Below, one piece after another: positions 33,468-40,585 of a stretch of DNA of 64,000 nt. This stretch comes from Nanosynbacter sp. (GTDB lineage Bacteria > Patescibacteriota > Saccharimonadia > Saccharimonadales > Saccharimonadaceae), in contig JABZKD010000004.1 in the NCBI GenBank assembly GCA_015257455.1, positions 1-64,000 on the forward strand. Reading direction: 5' to 3'. A program made the position numbers and the translations under genes. Every line of letters begins with the position of its first letter. Position 1 is the stretch's first letter. The notes beneath the pieces were generated by a model. That model searched no databases. It was not told where the DNA came from and worked only from the letters and a program-made list of their open reading frames with translations.

Positions 33468-34847
33468 CTACATATTCTGCATTTCTAACTTAATTAAGTT
33501 ATTCATTTCCATCGCATATTCTAGTGGCAAAGCTTTCGTAATTTCTTCCGAAAATCCTCGAATTAAAATCTCCTTCGCTTTTTCCTCGCCAATTCCGCGT
33601 GTCGCAAGATAATATAAAATCTCTTCTGATAATTTCCCCACCGAAGCCTCATGCGTTACTTCCGCCTCCCCAGAATTCACATCCACCATTGGCTCTGCAT
33701 AAGCCCTCGATTCGTTATCTAAAATCAACGATTTGCAATCAATGTAAGCCTTCACCCCTTTTACCCCCTTCCCTACTTTCGCCAGAGTTTTCGTCATACT
33801 CACACCCCCATTTTTCGACACCGACTTACTCCGTATAATCGCCGATGTATTATCCGCCAAACAAATCGCTTTCGCTCCAGAGTCCAAAATTTGTTCACCT
33901 GAAGCCAAACTCATCCCCAAATATTCCATTTTCGCCCCCTCTCCCTTTAAGATCGTCGTCGGATACAACATTGTCACCTTCGAGCCAAAAGTCCCTGACA
34001 CCCACTCCATTTCCCCGCCCGCTTCGACCAACGCTCGCTTAGTATTCAAATTGAACACATTTTTTGACCAACTTTCTACCGTCGAAAATCGCATTTTTGC
34101 CCCCTTTTTTACAAAAATCTCTACCGATCCCACGTGTAGATTATTTTTTTCATACTTTGGCGCTGAACATCCCTCAATAAAATGCAGTTCGCTTCCCTCA
34201 TCTACCACGATTAAGGTATGTTCGAATTGCCCAATCCCCGGTTCATTCATTCGATAATAACTCTGAATTGGTAGCTCCGCCGCCACCCCCTTAGGTACAT
34301 AAATAAATGACCCGCCACTAAACATTGCCGCGTGTAACCCCGCAAATTTATGATCATTTTCTGGTATCAACTTCATAAAATGCTCTAAAAAGATTTCACC
34401 CACTGGCGCCCCATATTTTGCCAAATCTTCCTCTGAGCTCTTCTCTGTTGCAAGAATTGCTTCCTCTAGTGGCAAAAACACCACGCCAGATTGCGCTAAT
34501 TTTTCGCGCATTCGGTGATAAACCACCTCCGAATCAAATTGCGCCCCCACGCCAGCCAAGCCCTCTTTTTCCGCCTCTGGAATTCCTAAAGCTTCGAAAG
34601 TTTCTCGAATTTCCGCCGGTACCTCATCCCAAGAAGTTTTTACCTCAACATCATCCACTTCCTTATAAAATCGGATCCCCCCTGCGTCAATCTGCGAAAT
34701 TAATTCCTCTACCCCTGGCAACATCTTTCCAAGATTCTGTTTTTGCCAAGCCTGCACTCCCAGAAGTCTTTTTTCTAGCACCCATTCCGGCTCTCTTTTT
34801 TGTCGATGAATCGCCTCCGCCGCTCGACGCACTACCTCTTTTTTCAT
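33468..34847 (-). CDS. sufB: SufB Fe-S assembly scaffold
   Basis: 459 residues with the SufB beta-helix signatures MFSGGSFIYVPKGVAAELPIQSYYRMN, HFIEGCSAPKYEKNNLHVGSVEIFVKKGAKMRFSTVESWSKNVFNLNTKRA and the C-terminal HEASVGKLSEEILYYLATRGI. It assembles the nascent cluster together with the SufC ATPase. The start overlaps the sufC stop by 4 nt. No sufD paralogue follows, so SufB probably works as a homodimer with SufC here. Confidence 0.95.
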   Translation of the reverse strand: MKKEVVRRAAEAIHRQKREPEWVLEKRLLGVQAWQKQNLGKMLPGVEELISQIDAGGIRFYKEVDDVEVKTSWDEVPAEIRETFEALGIPEAEKEGLAGVGAQFDSEVVYHRMREKLAQSGVVFLPLEEAILATEKSSEEDLAKYGAPVGEIFLEHFMKLIPENDHKFAGLHAAMFSGGSFIYVPKGVAAELPIQSYYRMNEPGIGQFEHTLIVVDEGSELHFIEGCSAPKYEKNNLHVGSVEIFVKKGAKMRFSTVESWSKNVFNLNTKRALVEAGGEMEWVSGTFGSKVTMLYPTTILKGEGAKMEYLGMSLASGEQILDSGAKAICLADNTSAIIRSKSVSKNGGVSMTKTLAKVGKGVKGVKAYIDCKSLILDNESRAYAEPMVDVNSGEAEVTHEASVGKLSEEILYYLATRGIGEEKAKEILIRGFSEEITKALPLEYAMEMNNLIKLEMQNM

Positions 34848-35578
34848 TTCGCGCCCCCCTCATCCAATACTCGCACCAAACTCTCATCGCCGCACTCACC
34901 ATCCGCCACTACTAGCTTCCCATCCACCAGCTCGACCACCTTATCTACCTTCAATTTTTCCAAAATTCTCAGATTATGTGAAGTGATTAAAAAACTCGCC
35001 CCAGTTTCTTGCTGATAATCCGCCAAAATTTGCGAGATTTTTCCCGCCGACTCCATATCTAATCCCGAATCCAGTTCATCCAACATACAAAATTTTGGCT
35101 TCAAAGCCAACATCTGTAAAATCTCGTTCTTTTTCTTTTCTCCTCCAGACATTCCCACCCCACATTCACGCTCCATAAAAAACATCGGAAGCCCCAAAAT
35201 CTTTTGATTTGCCATCAAGCCATTACGCACCTCATCGAGCCGCATTTTTTCACCACGTTCCATTAATCCAGTTCGCACAATTTCTGTCGTAGAAACTCCA
35301 TTTACTTCCGGCGGCGTCTGAAAACTCAAAAACATCTCGAGAAGACTTCGTTTCTCAGTACTTAAACTCTGAATTTTCTCTCCACAAAATTCAATTTCTC
35401 CCTTCAAAATTTCATATCGTGGATCCCCCATAATCGCTCCTAACAGTGTCGATTTACCAGAACCGTTTTTCCCTTTAAGTACCAAAGTTTCTCCCGGCAA
35501 AATCTCAAAATTCACCCCCCGAAGCACCACTTGCTGATTTTTCTTAATCGCCACCGTCAAATCTGAAACTCTGAACAT
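34844..35578 (-). CDS. sufC: SufC ABC-type ATPase
   Basis: Walker A is LKGKNGSGKSTLLGAI, the ABC signature is GVGMSGGEKKKNEILQM, and Walker B is FCMLDELDSGLDMES. 244 residues. First gene of sufC-sufB-sufS-sufU. TTGAGGTGCA is the ribosome binding site and a TATAAT lies about 30 bp upstream. Its promoter faces that of tRNA-Asn. Confidence 0.95.
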   Translation of the reverse strand: MFRVSDLTVAIKKNQQVVLRGVNFEILPGETLVLKGKNGSGKSTLLGAIMGDPRYEILKGEIEFCGEKIQSLSTEKRSLLEMFLSFQTPPEVNGVSTTEIVRTGLMERGEKMRLDEVRNGLMANQKILGLPMFFMERECGVGMSGGEKKKNEILQMLALKPKFCMLDELDSGLDMESAGKISQILADYQQETGASFLITSHNLRILEKLKVDKVVELVDGKLVVADGECGDESLVRVLDEGGAK

Positions 35579-35658
35579 TGCACCTCAATCTCTTCTTTAT
35601 TAAATTATAACATTGTCTCTTGATAGAATGAATTATCTGCGTTATAATTAAAGAACAA

Positions 35659-35733
35659 TCCCCTGTAGCTCAATGGTGGAGCAAGAAGCTGTTAACTTCG
35701 AGGTTGTCAGTTCGAGCCTGACCGGGGGAGCCA
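35659..35733 (+). tRNA. tRNA-Asn(GTT)
   Basis: Cloverleaf: acceptor TCCCCTG pairs with CGGGGGA, D arm GCTCAATGGTGGAGC, anticodon loop CTGTTAA (GTT), T loop TTCGAGC, encoded CCA end. TATAAT at 35643-35648 is the promoter -10. Confidence 0.93.
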
Positions 35734-35743
35734 TATGAAAAAT

Positions 35744-35767
35744 CAGGCCCTAAAGGCCTGTTTTTTA
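35744..35767 (+). terminator. Terminator of tRNA-Asn
   Basis: CAGGCC, loop CTAAA, GGCCTG, then TTTTTT, 10 bp after the tRNA end. The following 190 bp to 35955 show no gene. Confidence 0.85.
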
Positions 35768-35954
35768 TATTCCCAAGTTTAGTTACGCCAATTTTTATAA
35801 GTTTGTCATCTTCGTTTCCCTCCAAATTGGCTAATGAATACCATTTAGTAGGAGTTTTGTTGTTTTATTGCTGCTTTTACTGCTGCTTTATCTGAGACTC
35901 TCATTCAAACTTTATATTATATAACAAAACCTGCGTGATTTAGTGCGAAGTAAA

Positions 35955-36539
35955 TTATTCTCTTTCGCCAATTTCGTCCAATATCATTTCAGATATATTA
36001 AATCCAAAGAACATTGCTTCCATCTCTACAAACTGACTAGCGTAGTCGTTTGCACAATGAGTTTCTGTAGACTTATAATTATTAAACTCATAGGAATACA
36101 GTTCCGACCTTTCCATATCACTATTAGAAACTTTATGCTGGTAAGCGTGAAACATCTCGTGGGCTATAATCCCGAATATTTTACATGCGAGTTCCTTTTT
36201 ACCTAAACGAGAATCGCCGATTCCAGTCCGTATGACTATCGAATTATTAGAGTGTTTGTAAAAAGATTTTGGTTTCTCTTCAAACGAAGTCTCATATTTC
36301 ATTTCTGGGTCTATATCTAAAACTTCTGATAATCTTGAATAGAGTGCATTGCCCGCAGGTTTAAAATCTTCGTATTTATAAAATCTGGATATAATTTTAT
36401 CGTGGTCTGAATTTTTGAATTTTTCTACGAATGGCCGAACGACATCTTTTATCTCTTCTTTATTTTTTTCCCAAAAATCAAGCCCGAACTTATCTTCTTG
36501 GCTGCTTAGGTCTTCGTTTTTTAAAATCTCATTATTCAT
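35955..36539 (-). CDS. Zincin-like protein with HEMFH motif, function unknown
   Basis: 194 residues, no signal peptide. The central motif FGIIAHEMFHAYQHK is a metal-binding HExxH with an extra His. Downstream Glu-rich helices (YASQFVEMEAMFFGF) could supply the third ligand. The N-terminal half is charged and helical. It may be a small metallopeptidase acting in the cytosol. The adjacent genes are also accessory. A -10 box lies 12 nt upstream of the ATG. Confidence 0.55.
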   Translation of the reverse strand: MNNEILKNEDLSSQEDKFGLDFWEKNKEEIKDVVRPFVEKFKNSDHDKIISRFYKYEDFKPAGNALYSRLSEVLDIDPEMKYETSFEEKPKSFYKHSNNSIVIRTGIGDSRLGKKELACKIFGIIAHEMFHAYQHKVSNSDMERSELYSYEFNNYKSTETHCANDYASQFVEMEAMFFGFNISEMILDEIGERE

Positions 36540-36609
36540 TATAATATTTTCATTATAGCATAGATCAACGGCACCAAAACAAACTATTGCTTTTGCGGCC
36601 CCTTTTTAC

Positions 36610-36676
36610 TATAATGTAAACATATTCGGCACCTAGCCGCACACACCCCAACCGAAAGGTTGGGGCAAATTTTTTA
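36610..36676 (+). ncRNA. Small structured RNA 1 (twin of the RNA at 37526)
   Basis: Promoter TTGCTT (36587-36592), 17 bp, TATAAT (36610-36615). The predicted transcript starts near 36622 and ends in the T tract at 36670-36675, about 55 nt. It folds into ATATT, a 4-bp hairpin CGGC/GCCG with a 5-nt loop, CA, then an 8-bp hairpin with a GAAA tetraloop that doubles as terminator. No ORF. It shares architecture and paired substitutions with the RNA at 37526-37576. Confidence 0.6.
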
Positions 36677-36712
36677 TTCAAGTGGTGCAGGAAAGTCATT
36701 TTTCTAGTCAGC

Positions 36713-36738
36713 AAAAATCCCCTCTCTCGAGGGGATCC
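36713..36738 (-). terminator. Terminator of the 36766 gene
   Basis: GATCCCCTC, GAGA loop, GAGGGGATTTTT on the minus strand, 28 bp after the stop. Confidence 0.75.
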
Positions 36739-36765
36739 ATAATTAAAGGAGCATTTTTCGCTAAG

Positions 36766-37311
36766 TTACCAAGCGAACTCTATGCCGCGTTGTCTTGCCC
36801 GAATAAATAACACGACTACAGTAGCCATCATCGTCAAAGCTAAAATATACACATTAAACGCCATTGCAACCAGCATCAAAGCTGGCATTAATGCTAAAAA
36901 TACCAGAGAACTTGATGTAAAATTTTCTTTTATATCCTCATTCTTAGTATTTCTAAGATTCTTCTTATACATTAACCATTCGCCGATTGTGTTAATAACC
37001 AAAACAATAAAGCTGAAATATGCAATCGTTACAAATCCATCAGACTTCTTTAAATAAAAAAATGAAATCCAAGATGTTAGCTCACAAACGATTCCGTGTA
37101 TATATATTTGACCTAAGTCAATATTCTTTTTCTTAAGTTCCTCATCTGACATCGACGAATCGTCGAAAAACTTAATCGCTAGAACCATAAAACCTATAGC
37201 TGCAATCTGCAACCCATAACGATAACCATTCAAGCAAAGCAACATGAAGATAATACATCCAAAAATCTTCAACCAACAAGTTACAATTGTATTTATTTTG
37301 TGCATACGCAC
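36766..37311 (-). CDS. Small multi-spanning membrane protein, function unknown
   Basis: 181 residues with about five or six hydrophobic segments (IVTCWLKIFGCIIFMLLCL, YGLQIAAIGFMVLAI, ITSWISFFYL region, FVTIAYFSFIVLVINT, FLALMPALMLVAMAFN and YILALTMMATVVVLF). A basic C-terminal RARQRGIEF suggests an inside orientation. AAGGAGGTGCGT is an excellent ribosome binding site, preceded by two hairpins in the leader. No family recognised. Confidence 0.65.
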   Translation of the reverse strand: MRMHKINTIVTCWLKIFGCIIFMLLCLNGYRYGLQIAAIGFMVLAIKFFDDSSMSDEELKKKNIDLGQIYIHGIVCELTSWISFFYLKKSDGFVTIAYFSFIVLVINTIGEWLMYKKNLRNTKNEDIKENFTSSSLVFLALMPALMLVAMAFNVYILALTMMATVVVLFIRARQRGIEFAW

Positions 37312-37328
37312 CTCCTTGTAAAAATACT

Positions 37329-37376
37329 AGGCCACTAAGGCCTCAAATGAAATTTACTGACCAAGGCCAGTAAATT
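37329..37376 (-). promoter_or_regulatory. Double hairpin in the leader of the 36766 gene
   Basis: Upstream of the AAGGAGG site the leader contains AATTTACTG/CAGTAAATT (37351-37376) and AGGCC/GGCCT (37329-37343) hairpins. The two share GGCC segments, so alternative pairing is possible. Confidence 0.4.
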
Positions 37377-37513
37377 AGTTACTTTCATATTATCTCACAT
37401 TTATTAAAAAATAGCAAACAAAAGATCACACTCCAATCTATTTACTAAAAGTCATCACCATAAAATAGTTATTTTATTTACAATAATAACCTTGATTTTT
37501 AATTATTCCCTGA

Positions 37514-37576
37514 TACAATAAGATTATATTCGGGGATTTCCCGCACCCTAGTCGCAAGACTAGGGGAAATTTTTTA
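37514..37576 (+). ncRNA. Small structured RNA 2 (twin of the RNA at 36622)
   Basis: Promoter TTGATT (37492-37497), 16 bp, TACAAT (37514-37519). Transcript about 37526-37576. It begins ATATT followed by hairpin CGGG/CCCG with a 5-nt loop, CA, then an 8-bp hairpin with a GCAA tetraloop and AAATTTTTTAT. Stem sequences differ from twin 1 while pairing is kept. The 3' end overlaps the stop codon of the MazF-like gene on the other strand. Confidence 0.6.
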
Positions 37577-37984
37577 TAAATATAACTTTTTAAATCCCTC
37601 ATATATTTTAGACATATCTTTCTCGTCTAATTGACCTAAACGAGTATATAATCTCGCACTACTAAAAACTTTCGCCTGAGAAAGCACCGCATATACATTT
37701 TTGTTTTGAAATGAAAATTCTATATACCAAGAACCGCTATGTTTTTGAGTTGATAACGGAATTCCCATAAACCCTAAATGACTCAATTTCCGATAAACTA
37801 AAACTGGTCGTGAAAAGTATTCACTCTTACCATTTATTTCGACACCAACATTTTCACCAATGGCCGTCCACCAAACCTCACCATTATTTATTCGTGGAAT
37901 TTTATACTCAGATATATTATGTTTTATTTCTTTAATAACGAACCATTTATCTAGAAGTTCATGCTTAATTTTTTCGTTGTTCAT
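37574..37984 (-). CDS. MazF/PemK-like toxin without visible antitoxin
   Basis: 136 residues. NGEVWWTAIGENVGVEINGKSEYFSRPVLVYRKL is the family pattern: an N-terminal strand, VG.E..GK and RPVLV. It continues with GIPLSTQKHSGSWYIEF. Family members are usually mRNA interferases. Neither neighbour encodes an antitoxin-like protein: the 189 bp upstream hold no ORF and downstream is a small RNA on the opposite strand. GAGG precedes the ATG. Confidence 0.7.
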   Translation of the reverse strand: MNNEKIKHELLDKWFVIKEIKHNISEYKIPRINNGEVWWTAIGENVGVEINGKSEYFSRPVLVYRKLSHLGFMGIPLSTQKHSGSWYIEFSFQNKNVYAVLSQAKVFSSARLYTRLGQLDEKDMSKIYEGFKKLYL

Positions 37985-38120
37985 AAAAACCTCATTTTTA
38001 TAAAAAACATACGAAAACTAGAAAATCCATCAAAATATCCCAAAAGTTTAACAGTTAATAAGTCAACTGCATATCCCCGATATCAATATATCACTCATTA
38101 GTAAAAAGCGTCAAACATTG

Positions 38121-38148
38121 CAAAAACCCCAATCTCACGATTGGGGTT
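38121..38148 (-). terminator. Terminator of the EEP-family gene
   Basis: AACCCCAATC and GATTGGGGTTTTTG form a stem on the minus strand, 26 bp after the stop. Confidence 0.8.
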
Positions 38149-38173
38149 CCCTAATTTTCAGAAATCTAACTAA

Positions 38174-38908
38174 TTATTTTATCTCAATCTCAGCCGAAAT
38201 TCCCAAGTGGTCCGAAGCATAACCATCATGTACCATAAAGTTTTTCGCTTCCAATTTATCGTTTGGCATAATATGGTCACATGGCACCTCGCCATTAAAT
38301 TTCAAACCCGAAAGTGTATTTTTCACTCCATTTTCATAGGTCAAATCACGCAAAAAATCCAATTCTCTCATCGCTGGCGCCTCGTGTCTCACATTCAAAT
38401 CACCACAAAGCACAAATGGCTTATCTTGATACGGTTGAATAATCTCCGCCAAATGCTTAAATGCCTTCACTGTATCCTCGTCCCCGAGTGGTTGCGAACG
38501 CCAAAATCCATGATGATTTGCGATCACCACACCGTTTTCTAATTCCACCACCTGCACATTTAGATTGTTTGAACACATTTTTTCCAGAATCGTATGTTCC
38601 GTATATTCCCCGTTCACAAAAGTGTTCATTGTCGAGCGAAACGGAATTCTACTTAAAATCATATTTCCTAGCTCAAAACTTCCGTTCGCTATATCACTAC
38701 TCCAGTTTGGCGAAAAATAAGCATACGGCATCCCCGTCGCCTGCTTGATCGCTTCCGCGTCAAAACAAAGTCGCGCTAAATGCACCTGACAATTCTCTGA
38801 GCTCATCACCTCCTGCATACAGATTACATCAAAGTTATTATTTTCCAAAAAGCGTTTTAATTCCCCCTCCACTTTTCCCATCCATACGTTCAATTGTAAA
38901 ATTTTCAT
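38174..38908 (-). CDS. Endonuclease/exonuclease/phosphatase (EEP) family protein
   Basis: 244 residues from ATG 38908 (MKILQLNVWMGK), which lies 6 nt after a TACAAT -10 box. Fold signatures in order are LQLNVW, VICMQEV (metal-ligand Glu), NHHGFWRS, CGDLNVRHEA (Asp/Asn) and YASDHLGISAEI (catalytic His). The family includes DNA repair nucleases and phosphoesterases. Specificity is not deducible, but no secretion signal is present, so it should act in the cytosol. Confidence 0.8.
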   Translation of the reverse strand: MKILQLNVWMGKVEGELKRFLENNNFDVICMQEVMSSENCQVHLARLCFDAEAIKQATGMPYAYFSPNWSSDIANGSFELGNMILSRIPFRSTMNTFVNGEYTEHTILEKMCSNNLNVQVVELENGVVIANHHGFWRSQPLGDEDTVKAFKHLAEIIQPYQDKPFVLCGDLNVRHEAPAMRELDFLRDLTYENGVKNTLSGLKFNGEVPCDHIMPNDKLEAKNFMVHDGYASDHLGISAEIEIK

Positions 38909-38926
38909 GCTTATATTGTACATCAA

Positions 38927-38949
38927 AAATCCCCTCATTGAGGGGATTT
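38927..38949 (-). terminator. Terminator of the 38999 gene
   Basis: AAATCCCCTC, ATT loop on plus (AAT on minus), GAGGGGATTT with flanking tracts, 50 bp after the stop. Confidence 0.75.
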
Positions 38950-38998
38950 AAAAATTTTAGTGAAATTAGTGATTCAACGCGAGGTTCGCAAAGTATTT

Positions 38999-39595
38999 TT
39001 ACCTCTCTTCCATTTCTTCAGGTTCACATTCTTTCTCTTCTACATCGAACTGAAAGTCGTCATCATCTGAAACCAACGGCCAAACCCCCATTGAGAATAG
39101 CGTTATGCTTATCGCTATACACACTAAAAGTTCTGCCCAATTTCGACAAGCCATAATAGTTAATCCCCATAATGGGATTAACATCATTGAAAAGAACCAG
39201 ATATTCGCTAGACTTTTCCGCATTTGCTCCGAATATTTGTCATGTGTAAAAACCCAAATAATCAGACAATAACAGAATAAAAATCCTACCATGAAAAATA
39301 CAATTGTTGGTATTGAGTTTCCACATACATAAAAGACCATCAGCATTACCAAAATTCCATAAACAAAATCTGCTAATGACACTCGACCTTCGAGTAGTGT
39401 CTCTCCTAGCATCCAAAAATCACATTCCTGTTTCCTGAAAATTGCCTGCCGAAAATAGTCTATCATTACAACCGCAAATCCTAATATGCTAATACCGACA
39501 CCTACCTGAGGGTCACTCAAACAGATAATCGTCGAAATTAAACATAACAGAATTCTCATTAAATTTCTATTGCTAAGTTTAAACAATTGTTTCAT
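38999..39595 (-). CDS. Membrane protein with acidic C-terminal tail, function unknown
   Basis: 198 residues with about six membrane segments and a strongly acidic cytoplasmic tail (DDDDFQFDVEEKECEPEEMEER). GGAGGGGGAAA precedes the ATG. It follows the 39632 gene by 36 bp and shares its promoter. No family recognised. The paired small membrane proteins may form one complex. Confidence 0.65.
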   Translation of the reverse strand: MKQLFKLSNRNLMRILLCLISTIICLSDPQVGVGISILGFAVVMIDYFRQAIFRKQECDFWMLGETLLEGRVSLADFVYGILVMLMVFYVCGNSIPTIVFFMVGFLFCYCLIIWVFTHDKYSEQMRKSLANIWFFSMMLIPLWGLTIMACRNWAELLVCIAISITLFSMGVWPLVSDDDDFQFDVEEKECEPEEMEER

Positions 39596-39631
39596 TTTCC
39601 CCCTCCATTTTTTCCTACACTTCCCGCGTTT

Positions 39632-40234
39632 TTAGTGATTTAACACCCCCACACAGGCTAAATAAGTCAAAACCGCAGCCATAATTAAAACATAGCTCAA
39701 GATCAAATAAATCGCACCTGACAAAATTCGATTTAGCTTCAGAAAACTTTTCTCAAATTCCGCTGGCCAAAAAATCTGCAGACCATAAAAAGCTGTCGCT
39801 AGACTCACCAACATTAGTGCAAAAATCGTCGCCAACTTCTCCGTTCCCGGAATAAAAATATACACGCTATAGGTTAAAAAAATCCATGCATGCATATTAT
39901 TACAGAATTTTCGATTCAAGCTTAGCTCTTCTGACAGGAATTTCACCCACTTGTTATTTACTCGCATATATGGGTCTAGCCAATACGCATTCACCAGCAG
40001 GCTCGGCAAAACCATCACCGGAAGTCCGATCATTAAAATCGCCATCTTATAGCCATTTATCACCGAAAATCCAAAAAATAACACCATTAAACTAATTGCC
40101 ACCTCTAGCAGCATAATTCCGTTTAATACTCTAGTGCGTCGATTTTTCTCTTGCATCGCTAAGGCGATTTTTTCATCTTCAAAGTCATTCACTGCCTTAC
40201 TTAATTTAATCAATTCCACGAAATTTCCCTCCAT
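39632..40234 (-). CDS. Membrane protein, function unknown
   Basis: 200 residues. A 30-residue cytoplasmic N-terminus (MEGNFVELIKLSKAVNDFEDEKIALAMQEKNRRTR) is followed by pairs of membrane helices near 35-75, 105-150 and 170-198. AGGAGGGAAAA is the ribosome binding site. First gene of a two-gene unit served by the consensus promoter at 40390-40418. No family recognised. Confidence 0.65.
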   Translation of the reverse strand: MEGNFVELIKLSKAVNDFEDEKIALAMQEKNRRTRVLNGIMLLEVAISLMVLFFGFSVINGYKMAILMIGLPVMVLPSLLVNAYWLDPYMRVNNKWVKFLSEELSLNRKFCNNMHAWIFLTYSVYIFIPGTEKLATIFALMLVSLATAFYGLQIFWPAEFEKSFLKLNRILSGAIYLILSYVLIMAAVLTYLACVGVLNH

Positions 40235-40355
40235 TTTTCCCTCCTTGTCGTATCACCGAAGTGACCCAAAAATAGTTTCAATTTTCCAAATTCAATTAAA
40301 ATTAGCTAGGACCTAAGCTTACATAATTTCACCTCATTTCTAAAGAACTATTTTG

Positions 40356-40369
40356 GGACAAAATTGTCC
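40356..40369 (-). promoter_or_regulatory. 14-bp perfect palindrome downstream of the 40390 promoter
   Basis: GGACAAAATTGTCC at 40356-40369 lies 14-27 nt inside the predicted transcript of the 39632 unit. The placement suits a repressor operator, and it could also form a short RNA hairpin. Confidence 0.45.
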
Positions 40370-40389
40370 AAACACAAAATTACACCCAT

Positions 40390-40418
40390 ATTATAATACA
40401 AACAGTCATTTTTGTCAA
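40390..40418 (-). promoter_or_regulatory. Perfect consensus promoter of the 39632-38999 unit
   Basis: TTGACA (40418-40413), 17 bp, TATAAT (40395-40390) on the minus strand. Predicted leader of about 150 nt, containing the palindrome and an AUG-UAA pair behind GAGGTG. Confidence 0.75.
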
Positions 40419-40504
40419 TATTTCACCCCTGTTATACCTCACCATGAATCTTCCTTTTTACTATTCCGCCATGCTTAAATCTCTTCACTCTTGCCCTATT
40501 TCTT

Positions 40505-40566
40505 ATCCCGCTCTGCTTATTTTTATCCGCCCCTTCCTCTTTTCTCATCCCGCTCTGCTTATTTTT
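40505..40566 (+). repeat. 20-bp direct repeat before the 40586 gene
   Basis: ATCCCGCTCTGCTTATTTTT occurs at 40505-40524 and again at 40547-40566, 42 bp apart. The second copy ends 4 bp before the TATAAT at 40571. Confidence 0.8.
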
Positions 40567-40585
40567 GCGGTATAATATAAGCATT

